Origin: Streptomyces purpureus
Lineage (GTDB): Bacteria > Actinomycetota > Actinomycetes > Streptomycetales > Streptomycetaceae
Assembly (NCBI RefSeq): GCF_014648195.1
Contig: NZ_BMQQ01000001.1
Coordinates: forward strand, 418,750-482,749
DNA length: 64,000 nucleotides
Direction of reading: 5' to 3'
The stretch's first letter is position 1; each line of letters starts with the position of its first letter. The notes under the pieces are model-generated. The model was given only the letters and a program-made list of their open reading frames with translations. It made no database searches and had not been told where the DNA came from. The translations under genes were made by a program, and so were the position numbers. Below, one piece after another: positions 35,666 through 44,520 of this stretch.

Positions 35666-35698
35666 GGGGGTGCGCCCGGGCCATCCGGGCGTACCCCC
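35666..35698. terminator. Bidirectional terminator after the metal transporter
   Basis: Arms 35666-35679 and 35685-35698 pair over 14 bases with one mismatch (left GGGGGTGCGCCCGG) around a five-base loop. It sits 15 bases after the binding-protein stop and seven bases from the stop of the convergent ligase gene. Confidence 0.85.
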
Positions 35699-35705
35699 GT
35701 CGCCG

Positions 35706-37367
35706 TCAGGCCGCCACGCGGCCCGCCGCGCACCGCTCCCGCAGCGCCGCCCGGTCCGGCTTGCCCGCCGGGGTCAGCGGCAACTCGTCCGCCAGCAGCA
35801 GCACTTCGGGATGCTTGCGCCGCTCCAGGCCCCGCGCGTCGAGATGCGCGCCCAACTGGTCGAGCGTGAGGCCGCGCCCGTCGCGGGACACGACGCACGC
35901 CGCCAGCCGTTCCCCCATCAGCGGATCGGGGACGCCCACACACACCACGTCCCGCACCAGCGGATGCGTGGCGAGCTCGACCTCCACCTCGGCCGGGCTG
36001 ATGTTGGCGCCGCCGCGTATCACCACGTCCTTGAGCCGGCCCACCACCCGCAGGCCGCCGTCCGGCCCGAGCAGGCCGAGATCGCCGGTACGGACCCAGC
36101 CGTCGGCGGTGCGGTAGCGGGCGTCCAGATCCGGCGCGCCGACGTAACAGAGCGGTGTCATCGGCCCGCGCGCGACGATCTCCCCGACCGTCCCCGCGGG
36201 CACCTCCGCCATCGGGGCGTGGCGCGGCGCGTCGGGCGAGGCGATCCGGATGTCCGCGACCCGCGGGTCGGGACGCCCCGCCCACACCCCAGGCCCGTCC
36301 AGCTCGCCAGCCGGATCCTCAAGACCCGTATGGCAGTTGACGCCGTCGGCGGAGCCGTACAGATTGACCACCGGGCAGCCGAAGACCCGCCGCGCCTCGG
36401 CCGCCGTCGCGGCGTCGAGCACCGCGCCCCCCAGCACCAGCGCCGTCGGCGACGGCAGTGCGCGCGGCTGTTCGGCCAGCCGGTCCAGCATCATGCGGAT
36501 CATCGTCGGCACACCCAGCACATGCGTCGGCTCGTGCGCGACGATCGCGTCGAGGGCGGCGTCCGCGGTGAACCGCTCCAGCAGGACCAGGGTGCCGCCG
36601 TGCCGGGCGAGGGCGACGGCGGTGCCGTTGCTGCCGAACGCGGAGGCGAGCGGCACCAGGAACAGACATCGCGGCGGACGGCCGTCGGGCAGCAGCGAGG
36701 CGAGGAAGTTACCCCGTCCGCCCGCGAGCGCGTTGTGCGAGTACGCCACCATCTTCGGCTCCGCCTCCGAGCCGGAGGAGACCAGGATCCGTACGGCCGC
36801 GTCCGGGTCGGGCCGGCCCGGCCGGAACTCACCGGCGTCCGTGCGCAGCAGCCCCGCCAGCGGCACGCAGCCCTCGGGGGCGTCGCCCGGCCCGGCCGCG
36901 ATCACCCAGCGCAGGAGCGGAAGTTCGCCGCGGAGCGCGAGCAGGTCCTCGGCCGGCCGGGAGCCAGCGTGCCCGACCGGGGCGAGCACGGCGACCGCCT
37001 CCGAGCGGGCCAGCAGCGAGGCCGCCTCCCGTCTGCCGCGCCCGACGGGGAACGGCAGCGCGACCGCGCCGATCGCCGCCAGCGCGAGGTCCGCCATGAC
37101 GGCGTGCCGGCCCGCCGGGAGCTGCACCCCGACCACGTCCCCGGGGCGCACCCCGAGCCCGGTGAGCCCGGCGGCGAGCGACCGCACCTTACGGTCCAGT
37201 GCGGTGTAGCAGAGCTTCCCCTTGGCGTCGACGACGGCCGTCCGGTGCGGATCGGCCACCTGGTGGGCGCGGTAGAGGCTGTACAGGTCCAGGTCCGGGC
37301 AGGTCCCGTCGACCGTCCAGGAACGGCGCAGCCGGGCGGGCAGCAGATCGTGCAGCGCGAGCGTCAC
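35706..37367 (-). CDS. Acyl-CoA ligase (class I adenylate-forming)
   Basis: A 553-residue ANL-superfamily enzyme that would activate a carboxylic acid with ATP and transfer it to CoA. The phosphate-binding motif is ILVSSGSEAEPKMVAYSH, the YGS motif is NLYGSADG, the TGD motif is WVRTGDLGLL, the hinge is RLKDVVIRGGANISPAEVE, and the catalytic Lys is in LPLTPAGKPDRAAL. Its GTG (complement of 37365-37367) lies in the stop of the upstream CoA-transferase gene, so the two are coupled. With the acyl-CoA dehydrogenase it forms a fatty- or organic-acid CoA pathway; the substrate is not evident. Confidence 0.88.
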   Translation of the reverse strand: MTLALHDLLPARLRRSWTVDGTCPDLDLYSLYRAHQVADPHRTAVVDAKGKLCYTALDRKVRSLAAGLTGLGVRPGDVVGVQLPAGRHAVMADLALAAIGAVALPFPVGRGRREAASLLARSEAVAVLAPVGHAGSRPAEDLLALRGELPLLRWVIAAGPGDAPEGCVPLAGLLRTDAGEFRPGRPDPDAAVRILVSSGSEAEPKMVAYSHNALAGGRGNFLASLLPDGRPPRCLFLVPLASAFGSNGTAVALARHGGTLVLLERFTADAALDAIVAHEPTHVLGVPTMIRMMLDRLAEQPRALPSPTALVLGGAVLDAATAAEARRVFGCPVVNLYGSADGVNCHTGLEDPAGELDGPGVWAGRPDPRVADIRIASPDAPRHAPMAEVPAGTVGEIVARGPMTPLCYVGAPDLDARYRTADGWVRTGDLGLLGPDGGLRVVGRLKDVVIRGGANISPAEVEVELATHPLVRDVVCVGVPDPLMGERLAACVVSRDGRGLTLDQLGAHLDARGLERRKHPEVLLLADELPLTPAGKPDRAALRERCAAGRVAA

Positions 37368-39163
37368 AGAAAGCTCCAGGGGTCGGGGACGGCGGACGCC
37401 CCATGGGCGTCCCGGGTGACCGACCGCGCTCCGGTGAAGCGCGGATCGTGGTGCAGGGCGGTCAGATCCGTGGTGACGGCGGTCGCGGCCAGGCCGTGGG
37501 TGCGCAGCAGCGCCAGGGCCTCGGCGCCGGACAGCTCCCTCAGGTCGTACGCCGCGGCCGCGGCCGCGCAGGAGTCGGTGGGCGCGATCCAGCCGTCCGC
37601 GGTGCGCAGCGGCCGCCGGAACCCGGCCGGGCGGCGCGGCGGCAGCCCTTCGGCGACGCGCCGAAGGGCCGGGGCGGTCAGGGCGTCGGCCGCGCCGAGC
37701 AGCGAGGAGTCCACCCGCACACCGCGCCCGGTCCGCTCCCGCAGCAGCAGTCCGGCGAGGACCGCCTCGGCGCCGAGCAGCCCGCCCAGGACGTCGAGGA
37801 GGGTCATCAGGGACGGTGCCGGCGGCTCGTCGGCGGGCCGGGCGGCCTCCCCGACGCCGGTGCGCGCCTGGACCATGAAGTCGGTGCCCATGGGCGCGTC
37901 CGGCACCCGGCCCGCCCAGCCGCTGGTGTACGCGTAGACGAGCGCCGGGTTCGCGGCCGCCAGGTCTTCGTGATCCAGGCCGAGTGCGGCCGCCTTGCCC
38001 GGCGCCCAGTTGTGCAGGAACACATCGGCCGAGGCGGCCAGTTCGACCAGGCGGCGCCGGTCCCCGGCCGACTTGATGTCGATCTCGACGGCCTTCTTGC
38101 CCCGGTTGAGGGCCAGCCAGCGGGCGGAGACGCCGGAACAGGCCGGCGGCATGCCGCGCAGCGGGTCGCCGCCCGGCGGCTCGATCCGGATCACCTCGGC
38201 GCCGAGCAGTCCCAGCAGATGCGCGGCGAGCGGGGCCTGCACACGGCGGCCCGCCTCCAGCACGGTGAGACCGGCCAGCGGCCCCCCTGCCGTCTCCTGC
38301 CGCTTCACACAGGTGTTGTCCGCAGCCGTGCCGTACGGGGTCAGCGTCCACGGCGGCGCCTCGCCGATGCCCCGGTCCGTGAGGGTGCGCAGCGCGCACA
38401 CCTCGGTCCCCGAGGTGCGGGCCGCGGCCCGCACCTCCTCCCAGGAGGACGCGCGGGCCGTGGTGTGGAGCGCCCCGGGCAGCGGCGCGCAGGCGGTCGC
38501 GTAGCGGAACTGGAACGGGCGCCAGCCGGCCCGTACCGCCGGTTCGGGCGCGCCCAGCGCGCGCCAGAAGACCGCCCAGGACCCCGGGTCCAGGGTCTCC
38601 AGTTCGAAGAGGATGCCGTCGGCGGAGGTGAACGGCGGGCCTCCCGGCGCCAGTTCGGCCGCCTCGCCCTCGTCCGCCCCGGCCGCCGCCAGATACTGGG
38701 ACACGGCGAGCAGCCCGGCCCGGTCCACACCCGTCGTCACCCGCGCGGCCCGCCCGCCGCGCGCCTGCCCCACGAGCGCCGCGAGCAGGCCCTGCACGGT
38801 GAGGACACCCGCCGCGGTGGCGGCGTAGTCGACGGCGAGCCCGCGCGGGTCGCCCTCGCGGCGCCCGTGCACGGCCATGACACCCGTGGCGGCCTGCACG
38901 GTCGCCTCGTCGACGAGCTCCGAGCTCCGCCCGGAGGACCAGACGGTACGGGCCGTGACGGGCTCGAACCCCGCGCCGGTGAGCGCGAGTTCCCCGCCCG
39001 AGGCTCCGTCGGTGCCGGTCGCCCCCAGCAGCCGCAGATGCTCCCCGACCAGGCCGCCCCAGGGCCCGGCGGGCGGCCCCGCGGCCTCAAGACCCAGACC
39101 GTCGAGCGGCCGGGCACCTCCCAGGGCGGCGGGCACCGTCCCTGCACTGACTGGCACTGCCAT
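37364..39163 (-). CDS. Two-domain CaiB/BaiF-type CoA transferase
   Basis: A 599-residue family III CoA transferase, about twice the usual 400-residue form minus shared parts. The C-terminal half has the classical pattern: GLTVLEAGRRVQAPLAAHLLGLLGAEVIRIEPP, GKKAVEIDIKS, DVFLHNWAPG, TGRGVRVDSSLLGAADAL. The N-terminal half (GVMAVHGRREGD, VDYAATAAGVLTVQGLLAAL) is a degenerate second unit. The Asp that binds CoA in the family is expected after the ADVFLHN block. I start at the ATG complementary to 39161-39163 after GGGAGAGGC. It lies upstream of the ligase and divergent from the dehydrogenase. Confidence 0.85.
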   Translation of the reverse strand: MAVPVSAGTVPAALGGARPLDGLGLEAAGPPAGPWGGLVGEHLRLLGATGTDGASGGELALTGAGFEPVTARTVWSSGRSSELVDEATVQAATGVMAVHGRREGDPRGLAVDYAATAAGVLTVQGLLAALVGQARGGRAARVTTGVDRAGLLAVSQYLAAAGADEGEAAELAPGGPPFTSADGILFELETLDPGSWAVFWRALGAPEPAVRAGWRPFQFRYATACAPLPGALHTTARASSWEEVRAAARTSGTEVCALRTLTDRGIGEAPPWTLTPYGTAADNTCVKRQETAGGPLAGLTVLEAGRRVQAPLAAHLLGLLGAEVIRIEPPGGDPLRGMPPACSGVSARWLALNRGKKAVEIDIKSAGDRRRLVELAASADVFLHNWAPGKAAALGLDHEDLAAANPALVYAYTSGWAGRVPDAPMGTDFMVQARTGVGEAARPADEPPAPSLMTLLDVLGGLLGAEAVLAGLLLRERTGRGVRVDSSLLGAADALTAPALRRVAEGLPPRRPAGFRRPLRTADGWIAPTDSCAAAAAAYDLRELSGAEALALLRTHGLAATAVTTDLTALHHDPRFTGARSVTRDAHGASAVPDPWSFL

Positions 39164-39282
39164 GCCTCTCCCTTCCCTCACCTTCCGGAACGCCGGGAAC
39201 CCGGGGGCGGTCGCACCCGACCAGTTCCACGGACCAGACAGTCGGACAGCCGTTCCCACGGGTTCCCGAAAGGCGGAGGAAA

Positions 39283-40461
39283 GTGACCGAGAGCGGGCCG
39301 CAGGACCTGTACGGAGGACCCGAATGCCCCGGCGACCTGAGGGAGTTGCGCGACCGGGTCGCCGCCTTCGTCCGGGACCACGTCATGCCGTGCGAACCGC
39401 TCCTGGACGCCGGCGGACCGGCCGCCGCCGACACCCTGCGCGCCCTCAGCCACCGGGCCAGGGCCGAGGGCCTGTGGGCGCTGCCGCTCCCCGCCGACCT
39501 GGGCGGACAGGGCCTGCCGCTGCGCGCGTACGCCCACCTCGCCGAGGCCGAAGGCGCCAGCGACCACGGTCCCGCCGCGCTCGGCTCGGCGCCGCTCCTC
39601 GACGCCCTGATGCTGCGCCGCCACGCCGGGCCCCCGGTACGGGAGCGGTATCTGAAGAAGCTCGTCGCCGGGGAGATCCGGACGAGTTACGCCATGACCG
39701 AACCCGACACCCCCGGCAGCGACCCCTTCCTCACCGCCACCCGGGCCGTCGCCGAGGACGGCGGCTGGCGCGTGGAGGGCCGCAAGTGGTTCACGACCGG
39801 AGCCGCCGACGCCGACCTGGTCACCGTCCTGGCCCGTACGGACGGCGCCCCGCCCGACCGCGAGGGCCTCTCCCTGCTGCTGGTCCCCACCACATCACCC
39901 GGCTTCCGGGTGGTGCGTGAGCTGCCCGTCCTCGGCGCGGGCGGCCAGTGGGAGATCGAACTCTCCGGTGTACGGGTCGACGCCGACCATCTCGTCGGCG
40001 CCCGGGGAGCGGCGCTCGCCGTCGCCGGGGAACGGCTCCAGCTCGGCCGCACCCTGCGCTCCCTGCGCTGGCTGGGCCAGGCGCGGCGGGCCTTCGAGCT
40101 GATGCGGGAACGGGCCCGCACCCGCTGCCGCTCCCGCGGCCCCCTCGGCGACCTCCAGCTCGTCCAGCAGCACCTCTTCGAGGCGCTCCTCGCCCTGCGC
40201 ACGACCCGCCCGCTCGTCCACGAGGCCGCGGCCCGGCTCGACGCGGGCCAGGACGCGGCCGTGGAGGTCGGCCTCGCCAAGGTCGCCTCCGCCCGGATGC
40301 TCCAGCAGGTCGCCGACGCCGCGATCCAGGTGCACGGCGCGGCGGGCCTGGGCCCCGACACACCGCTGCCCGCCCTCTTCCGGACCGGACGCATGGCCCG
40401 GATCCTCGACGGGCCGGACGAGCTGCACATCGGCGCGGTGGCGCGGCGGCTGCTGCGCTGA
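39283..40461 (+). CDS. Acyl-CoA dehydrogenase
   Basis: A 392-residue FAD acyl-CoA dehydrogenase. Typical blocks are ELRDRVAAFVRDHVMPCEPLL at the start, TSYAMTEPDTPGSDPFLTATRA (FAD/substrate loop), GRKWFTTGAADADL, and AIQVHGAAGLGPDTPL with the flavin-stacking C-terminal helix. The catalytic Glu is not clear by eye; the last helix reads GRMARILDGPDELH. GTG start after CGGAGGA. It is divergent from the CoA transferase/ligase pair (about 120 bases apart), so all three likely work on one substrate. Its end meets the next gene with two bases between stops and no terminator. Confidence 0.88.
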   Translation: MTESGPQDLYGGPECPGDLRELRDRVAAFVRDHVMPCEPLLDAGGPAAADTLRALSHRARAEGLWALPLPADLGGQGLPLRAYAHLAEAEGASDHGPAALGSAPLLDALMLRRHAGPPVRERYLKKLVAGEIRTSYAMTEPDTPGSDPFLTATRAVAEDGGWRVEGRKWFTTGAADADLVTVLARTDGAPPDREGLSLLLVPTTSPGFRVVRELPVLGAGGQWEIELSGVRVDADHLVGARGAALAVAGERLQLGRTLRSLRWLGQARRAFELMRERARTRCRSRGPLGDLQLVQQHLFEALLALRTTRPLVHEAAARLDAGQDAAVEVGLAKVASARMLQQVADAAIQVHGAAGLGPDTPLPALFRTGRMARILDGPDELHIGAVARRLLR

Positions 40462-40463
40462 CC

Positions 40464-41429
40464 TCAGACGGCGCGGGCGTCCAGCAGTCCGGTCACGACC
40501 GCGAGGCCGGCGGCGAGGAAGAACGTCCCCCAGACCAGCTCATGGCGTACGGCCGTGCCCGCGTCGAGGTCGTAACAGCCGTCCAGGAGCCGCCCGGTGG
40601 CCGCGAGATGACCGTGGACCAGCTCTTCCAGGACGGCCATGGCCTGCTCGCGGCGCCCCAGCTTGAGCAGGGCGAGCGCCGTGATCGCGGCGGCGGAGGT
40701 GTCCAGGGGCCCGTCCGGCCGGGACGCGTCGGCGAGAGGGACCAGCCGGTCCGGCATCAAAGCGTCCAGTACGTACGGGAGTTGGGCTGGACGGTCGGCG
40801 AGGGCCAGCAGCAGCCAGGCCCGGCCCCGGCTCCAGCCGGGCGGCGGCGCCTCGCACGCGACCCACCCGCCCGGCCCGTACTCCCACGCTGGGAGGTCCA
40901 CGCCGCAGAGCTCCAGATGCGTCCGCAGATGGCTCGCGGCGGCCCGCTCGTCCACGGTGGCGAGCAGCGGCACCATCCCCGGCACGCCGTCCACCCGCGC
41001 CACCAGCCGGGGCCCGCCGAAGGCCCCGCCCCAGGGCACCAGCCCCAGACGCGGGTCGTACGCCGCCAGGCAGGCACGCGCCGCCCGCTCCCGCAGCGCC
41101 GCCGACCGCGCGTCGTCGGCGAGCGCGGTGCCGTACCAGTGGATGAGCCCCCGGGTCGCGGTGTCCGCCTCCACCCAGCAGCCGAGCCGGGCCGTGCAGT
41201 CGCCCGCCGCCGCCCGGTGCGCCGCCTCACCGCTGTGCCGCGCCCGCAGCCACAGCAGCCCGGCCCAGAACCCCCCGGTCCACGACCCGCGGGCCGACGT
41301 CGTCCACCTCCCGCTGTCCGGATCGGCGAACAGCGGGAAGCGCGGGCCGACTTCGCGGTGGGTGGCGGCCACCCGGGTGAGTACGTCGTCCAGGGCCTCG
41401 GCGGCCCAGCGGGGTGCGCCGCGGCTCAT
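40464..41429 (-). CDS. Six-hairpin glycosidase-like protein (GH88/glucuronyl hydrolase type)
   Basis: A 321-residue protein with a (alpha/alpha)6-barrel pattern: WTGGFWAGLLWLRARHSGE near the start, then GLIHWYGT, GMVPLLATVDERAA, GWSRGRAWLLLALAD and LDTSAAAITALALLKLG. These match unsaturated glucuronyl hydrolase-like and related intracellular glycosidases, though the usual catalytic Asp pair cannot be confirmed by eye. Its ATG lies in the stop of the MFS gene (ATGA), so import/export and hydrolysis are linked. The substrate is unknown. Confidence 0.7.
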   Translation of the reverse strand: MSRGAPRWAAEALDDVLTRVAATHREVGPRFPLFADPDSGRWTTSARGSWTGGFWAGLLWLRARHSGEAAHRAAAGDCTARLGCWVEADTATRGLIHWYGTALADDARSAALRERAARACLAAYDPRLGLVPWGGAFGGPRLVARVDGVPGMVPLLATVDERAAASHLRTHLELCGVDLPAWEYGPGGWVACEAPPPGWSRGRAWLLLALADRPAQLPYVLDALMPDRLVPLADASRPDGPLDTSAAAITALALLKLGRREQAMAVLEELVHGHLAATGRLLDGCYDLDAGTAVRHELVWGTFFLAAGLAVVTGLLDARAV

Positions 41430-42667
41430 GCGGGCGCCTGCCCCTTCGACGACGAGCCGGGAGGGGGCGCGTCCGCCGGACCCCCCGTACGCCCCCGCCG
41501 TTCCCGTACGGCCCAGGCCACCGCCACCGCGCACGCACCGGCGAACTCCGCGGCCACCAGCAGCCAGCCGGTGCCGTAGCGGCCCGCCTCGGCGAGAAGG
41601 CCGAAGAGCGGGGGACCGACCGCGAAACCGGCGAAGAAGGCGGCCGAGACCAGCGCGGAGTCCTGGCCCGCCCGGCCCGGGGCGGACCGTTGCATCACCA
41701 GCACCATCGACACGGCGTTGCCCGCGACCGCGAACACACCGACGGCGACGGCCGCGAGCCACGCCAGCGGGGGCACGCGGGTGGCCGCGGCCAGGAGCAG
41801 CGCCGCACCGACCGCGCCGGCCGCCAGCACCCCCGGCAGCCACACCGCCCGCGCGGGGTCACCGGCCTGCCGTGACCAGCCCACCCGCCCCGCGATCCCG
41901 GCCACGCCGAGCACGGCGACCAGCGCGGCGGCGGCCGTCGGACCGAGGCCGAGCCGCTGAGTGCCGTACAGCGCGACATAGGTGTTCACGGACGCGATGC
42001 CGCCGCCGAGCAGCAGCGAGAAGGCCGCGAGCCAGGTGATCGTGCCCCGCGGCAGCCAGGACGACGGCGTCGCCTTCGGCGGGGGATCGGCCGGCAGCAG
42101 GCGCGCCGCCCAGACCGCGGCGCCCGCCGCCGCGCCCGCCGCCGCCCACACCGCGCCCCGCCAGCCCGCGACCCCGGCCAGCGCGGCGAGCGGCAGCCCG
42201 GCCGCGAACGCGCCGAGCTGGACGCCGGACTGCTTGAGGCCGGTGACCGGGCCGCGCCGCGCGGGCTCCACGGCGGCCAGGATCGCCTTGTTGGTGGCCG
42301 GGTTGGCCAGCGCCTGCGGCAGCCCGCCCAGCGCGACCGCCACCAACAGCACCCCGGCGCCGGGCGCCGCGCCGATCGCCGCCAGGGCGAGGGCGGACAG
42401 CAGCAACAGCGCGACCAGGCACCGGCGTGGACCGAACCGGTCCACCACCCGGCCCCCGGCCGGGGACAACACGGCCGCGGCACCGAACCCGACCGTCGTG
42501 GTCAGCCCGAGCACGCCGGCCGAGACCACGGACTCCTCGACCAGCCGGGGTCCCAACGCGCCCAGCAGGAACAGCTGGAGCATCGAGAAGGCCATGGCGC
42601 AGGTCAGCAGCGCCGTCAGGCCCCGCCCGCCCGTCCGCGTCGTCGTCCCCTGACTCACCGTCACCAT
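41426..42667 (-). CDS. MFS transporter
   Basis: A 413-residue major facilitator with 12 predicted helices. The loop 2-3 motif is GGRVVDRFGPRRCLVALLLL. The first helix is LTALLTCAMAFSMLQLFLLG. A 9-11-residue C-terminal tail with GSSSKGQAPA follows. It is probably a sugar or drug permease; coupling to the glycosidase-like gene suggests a carbohydrate-related substrate. I start at the ATG complementary to 42665-42667; a GTG three bases inside is possible. The 168 bases upstream are shared with the divergent membrane-protein gene. Confidence 0.82.
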   Translation of the reverse strand: MVTVSQGTTTRTGGRGLTALLTCAMAFSMLQLFLLGALGPRLVEESVVSAGVLGLTTTVGFGAAAVLSPAGGRVVDRFGPRRCLVALLLLSALALAAIGAAPGAGVLLVAVALGGLPQALANPATNKAILAAVEPARRGPVTGLKQSGVQLGAFAAGLPLAALAGVAGWRGAVWAAAGAAAGAAVWAARLLPADPPPKATPSSWLPRGTITWLAAFSLLLGGGIASVNTYVALYGTQRLGLGPTAAAALVAVLGVAGIAGRVGWSRQAGDPARAVWLPGVLAAGAVGAALLLAAATRVPPLAWLAAVAVGVFAVAGNAVSMVLVMQRSAPGRAGQDSALVSAAFFAGFAVGPPLFGLLAEAGRYGTGWLLVAAEFAGACAVAVAWAVRERRGRTGGPADAPPPGSSSKGQAPA

Positions 42668-42835
42668 CCTGTCTGCGTACGGACGTCGCCTCACGCAGGA
42701 GTCGGACCGGGGAGCGGTGTGGTTCCCGTACCGCACCTGTGACATGAACCACATCGGCCAACACTGAACGGACCTGCGGAACATGCCCGTACTGCCCTTC
42801 GAAGCGAGGCGCGCGGATGCGAGGATGTGGCCGCC

Positions 42836-43621
42836 ATGACTGCTGGGTGGATGTGCCGTGCGATACGGGCCGCGGTGTTCGCGGCCGTCTGCGTGCTGCT
42901 CGCCGCCCTCGGCCACAGCCTGATGTCCGGTACGCCAGTACCGGGTTGGGCACTGGTCGCCGGGGCCACGGCCGCGGGCGCCGTCGCCTGGGCCGTTGGC
43001 GGGCGCGAGCGCGGCCGGTCCGCCGTCGTCGCCGTGGCGGTGGGCGCGCAGGCAGCGCTGCACACGGCCTTCTCGTTCGCGCAGGCGTCGGCGCAGCCGG
43101 CCACGGCGGACGGCACGTCCTTCGCCCGGGAATGGGCTCGTCACCTGCTGTGCGGGGACATGGCCGCCCCGCCGGAGGCCGAGGCCACCCGCCTCGTCAC
43201 GGCGGCGGGCCTCGGAGGCCACCTCCACGAGCCGCCGCCCGGCACGGACCGGATGTCGCTGAGCGAACACGCCGCCCACACCCTGCACCTGGGCACGGAC
43301 ACCGCCGCGGCACCGGCGGCGGCCGCCCACGACATGGGCCTCCTCGGGGGCTCCTCCACCGGAATGCTCGCCGCCCACCTGCTGGCCGCGCTCGTCTGCG
43401 GACTGTGGCTCGCCCATGGCGAGCGCGCCGCGTTCCGGATCCTGCGCGCCGTCGCCTGCCGGCTCGTCGCCCCGCTGCGGCTGCTGCTCCTCCCACCCGC
43501 GCCGCCGCACCTCCCGCGCATCCGCGCTCCCCGGCGCCGCGCCGCCCGCGCCCCACGGCGCCTGCTGATCTCCCTCGCCATCACCTTCCGGGGTCCGCCC
43601 CAGGGGACCGCTGTCGTCTGA
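42836..43621 (+). CDS. Membrane protein with His-rich loops
   Basis: A 261-residue membrane protein. Helices are visible at IRAAVFAAVCVLLAALGHSLM, WALVAGATAAGAVAWAV, SAVVAVAVGAQAALHTAF and MLAAHLLAALVCGLWLAHG. The outside loop between the third and fourth has many His and Met (SEHAAHTLHLG, AAHDMGLLGG), which could bind a metal such as copper; this is an inference. A Pro/Arg-rich cytoplasmic tail ends the protein. ATG 42836 has GAGG 11 bases before it. It lies upstream of an ECF sigma gene on the same strand and may be a partner or target. Confidence 0.65.
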   Translation: MTAGWMCRAIRAAVFAAVCVLLAALGHSLMSGTPVPGWALVAGATAAGAVAWAVGGRERGRSAVVAVAVGAQAALHTAFSFAQASAQPATADGTSFAREWARHLLCGDMAAPPEAEATRLVTAAGLGGHLHEPPPGTDRMSLSEHAAHTLHLGTDTAAAPAAAAHDMGLLGGSSTGMLAAHLLAALVCGLWLAHGERAAFRILRAVACRLVAPLRLLLLPPAPPHLPRIRAPRRRAARAPRRLLISLAITFRGPPQGTAVV

Positions 43622-43737
43622 CAGCCGGCTTCCCGACGCGCCGTTCGGCGCTCGGGCATCGGCCGCGTGAACCCACCGCGGCCGTACCCACGTACCGGGT
43701 TCCCGAATTCGTACCCCGCAGGTTCCCGCAGGCATCC

Positions 43738-43766
43738 CGCGGATTCCTGCACCTCGCGGATTCCTG
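43738..43766 (+). repeat. CGCGGATTCCTG direct repeat before the sigma gene
   Basis: CGCGGATTCCTG occurs at 43738-43749 and again at 43755-43766, 17 bases apart, followed by TTCCGG and TTCCGA half copies up to about 43788. It lies between the membrane-protein stop and the sigma factor ATG, the expected site for the sigma gene promoter or an activator. Confidence 0.55.
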
Positions 43767-43803
43767 AATTCCGGTTCCTGACTTCCGAGAAGGACACCAG
43801 GCG

Positions 43804-44442
43804 ATGACTCCTGCACCGACCCACGCCCGCACCTGTGCCCCGGCCCATGCCCCCAGCCCGGTCCGCACGGCGGCGTCCGACGAAACCGCCACCCGCTGGG
43901 CCCTGGCCGCACGGGACGGCGACCCGGTCGCGGTCGAACGGTTCGTGCACGCGCTGCACCTCGACGTACGCCGCTATGTGAGCTACCTCAGCGGGGACCC
44001 GCAGGCCGCCGACGACCTGACCCAGGAGACCTTCCTCAGAGCGCTCGGCAGCCTGCACCGCTTCGAGGGCCGCTCCTCCGCCCGTACCTGGCTGCTCTCC
44101 ATAGCCCGCCGTACGGTCGTGGACAGCCTCCGGCACGCCGCGTGCCGCCCCCGCCTCTCCGACACCGACGACTGGCTGAGCGCCGCCGAACGCGTCCAGC
44201 CGCGCAGCCTGCCCGGCTTCGACGACGGCATCGCCCTGGCCGAACTCCTGGACGCGCTGCCCGAGGAGCGGCGCGAAGCCTTCGTCCTCACCCAGCTCCT
44301 CGGCCTGCCCTACGCGGAGGCGGCCCAGGTCAGCTCCTGTCCGATCGGGACGGTCCGCTCCCGGGTGGCCCGGGCCCGTACCTCCCTGATCGGCCTCCTC
44401 CACGCCGCCGAACGCCAGCCCCCGGTCCCGGCACCCGCCTGA
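43804..44442 (+). CDS. ECF-type RNA polymerase sigma factor
   Basis: A 212-residue extracytoplasmic-function sigma factor. Region 2 is VERFVHALHLDVRRYVSYLSGDPQAADDLTQETFLRALGSL with FEGRSSARTWLLSIARRTVVDSLR. Region 4 is LLDALPEERREAFVLTQLLGLPYAEAAQVSSCPIGTVRSRVARARTSL. There is no sigma 1.1 or large region 3. GAGAAGG precedes the ATG. No anti-sigma with a zinc site lies downstream; the upstream membrane protein is the only nearby candidate. Confidence 0.88.
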   Translation: MTPAPTHARTCAPAHAPSPVRTAASDETATRWALAARDGDPVAVERFVHALHLDVRRYVSYLSGDPQAADDLTQETFLRALGSLHRFEGRSSARTWLLSIARRTVVDSLRHAACRPRLSDTDDWLSAAERVQPRSLPGFDDGIALAELLDALPEERREAFVLTQLLGLPYAEAAQVSSCPIGTVRSRVARARTSLIGLLHAAERQPPVPAPA

Positions 44443-44450
44443 CGGGCACC

Positions 44451-44477
44451 CCCGCCCTGCCGCCCCGGCAGGGCGGG
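44451..44477. terminator. Terminator after the sigma gene
   Basis: CCCGCCCTGCC (44451-44461) and GGCAGGGCGGG (44467-44477) form a perfect 11-base stem with a five-base loop. It follows the sigma stop by eight bases and precedes the end of the convergent aminotransferase gene, so it can serve both. Confidence 0.85.
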
Positions 44478-44520
44478 TCCCTACGACCAGAACTCGTCGT
44501 CCGGCGGCCACCGCGGCCGG

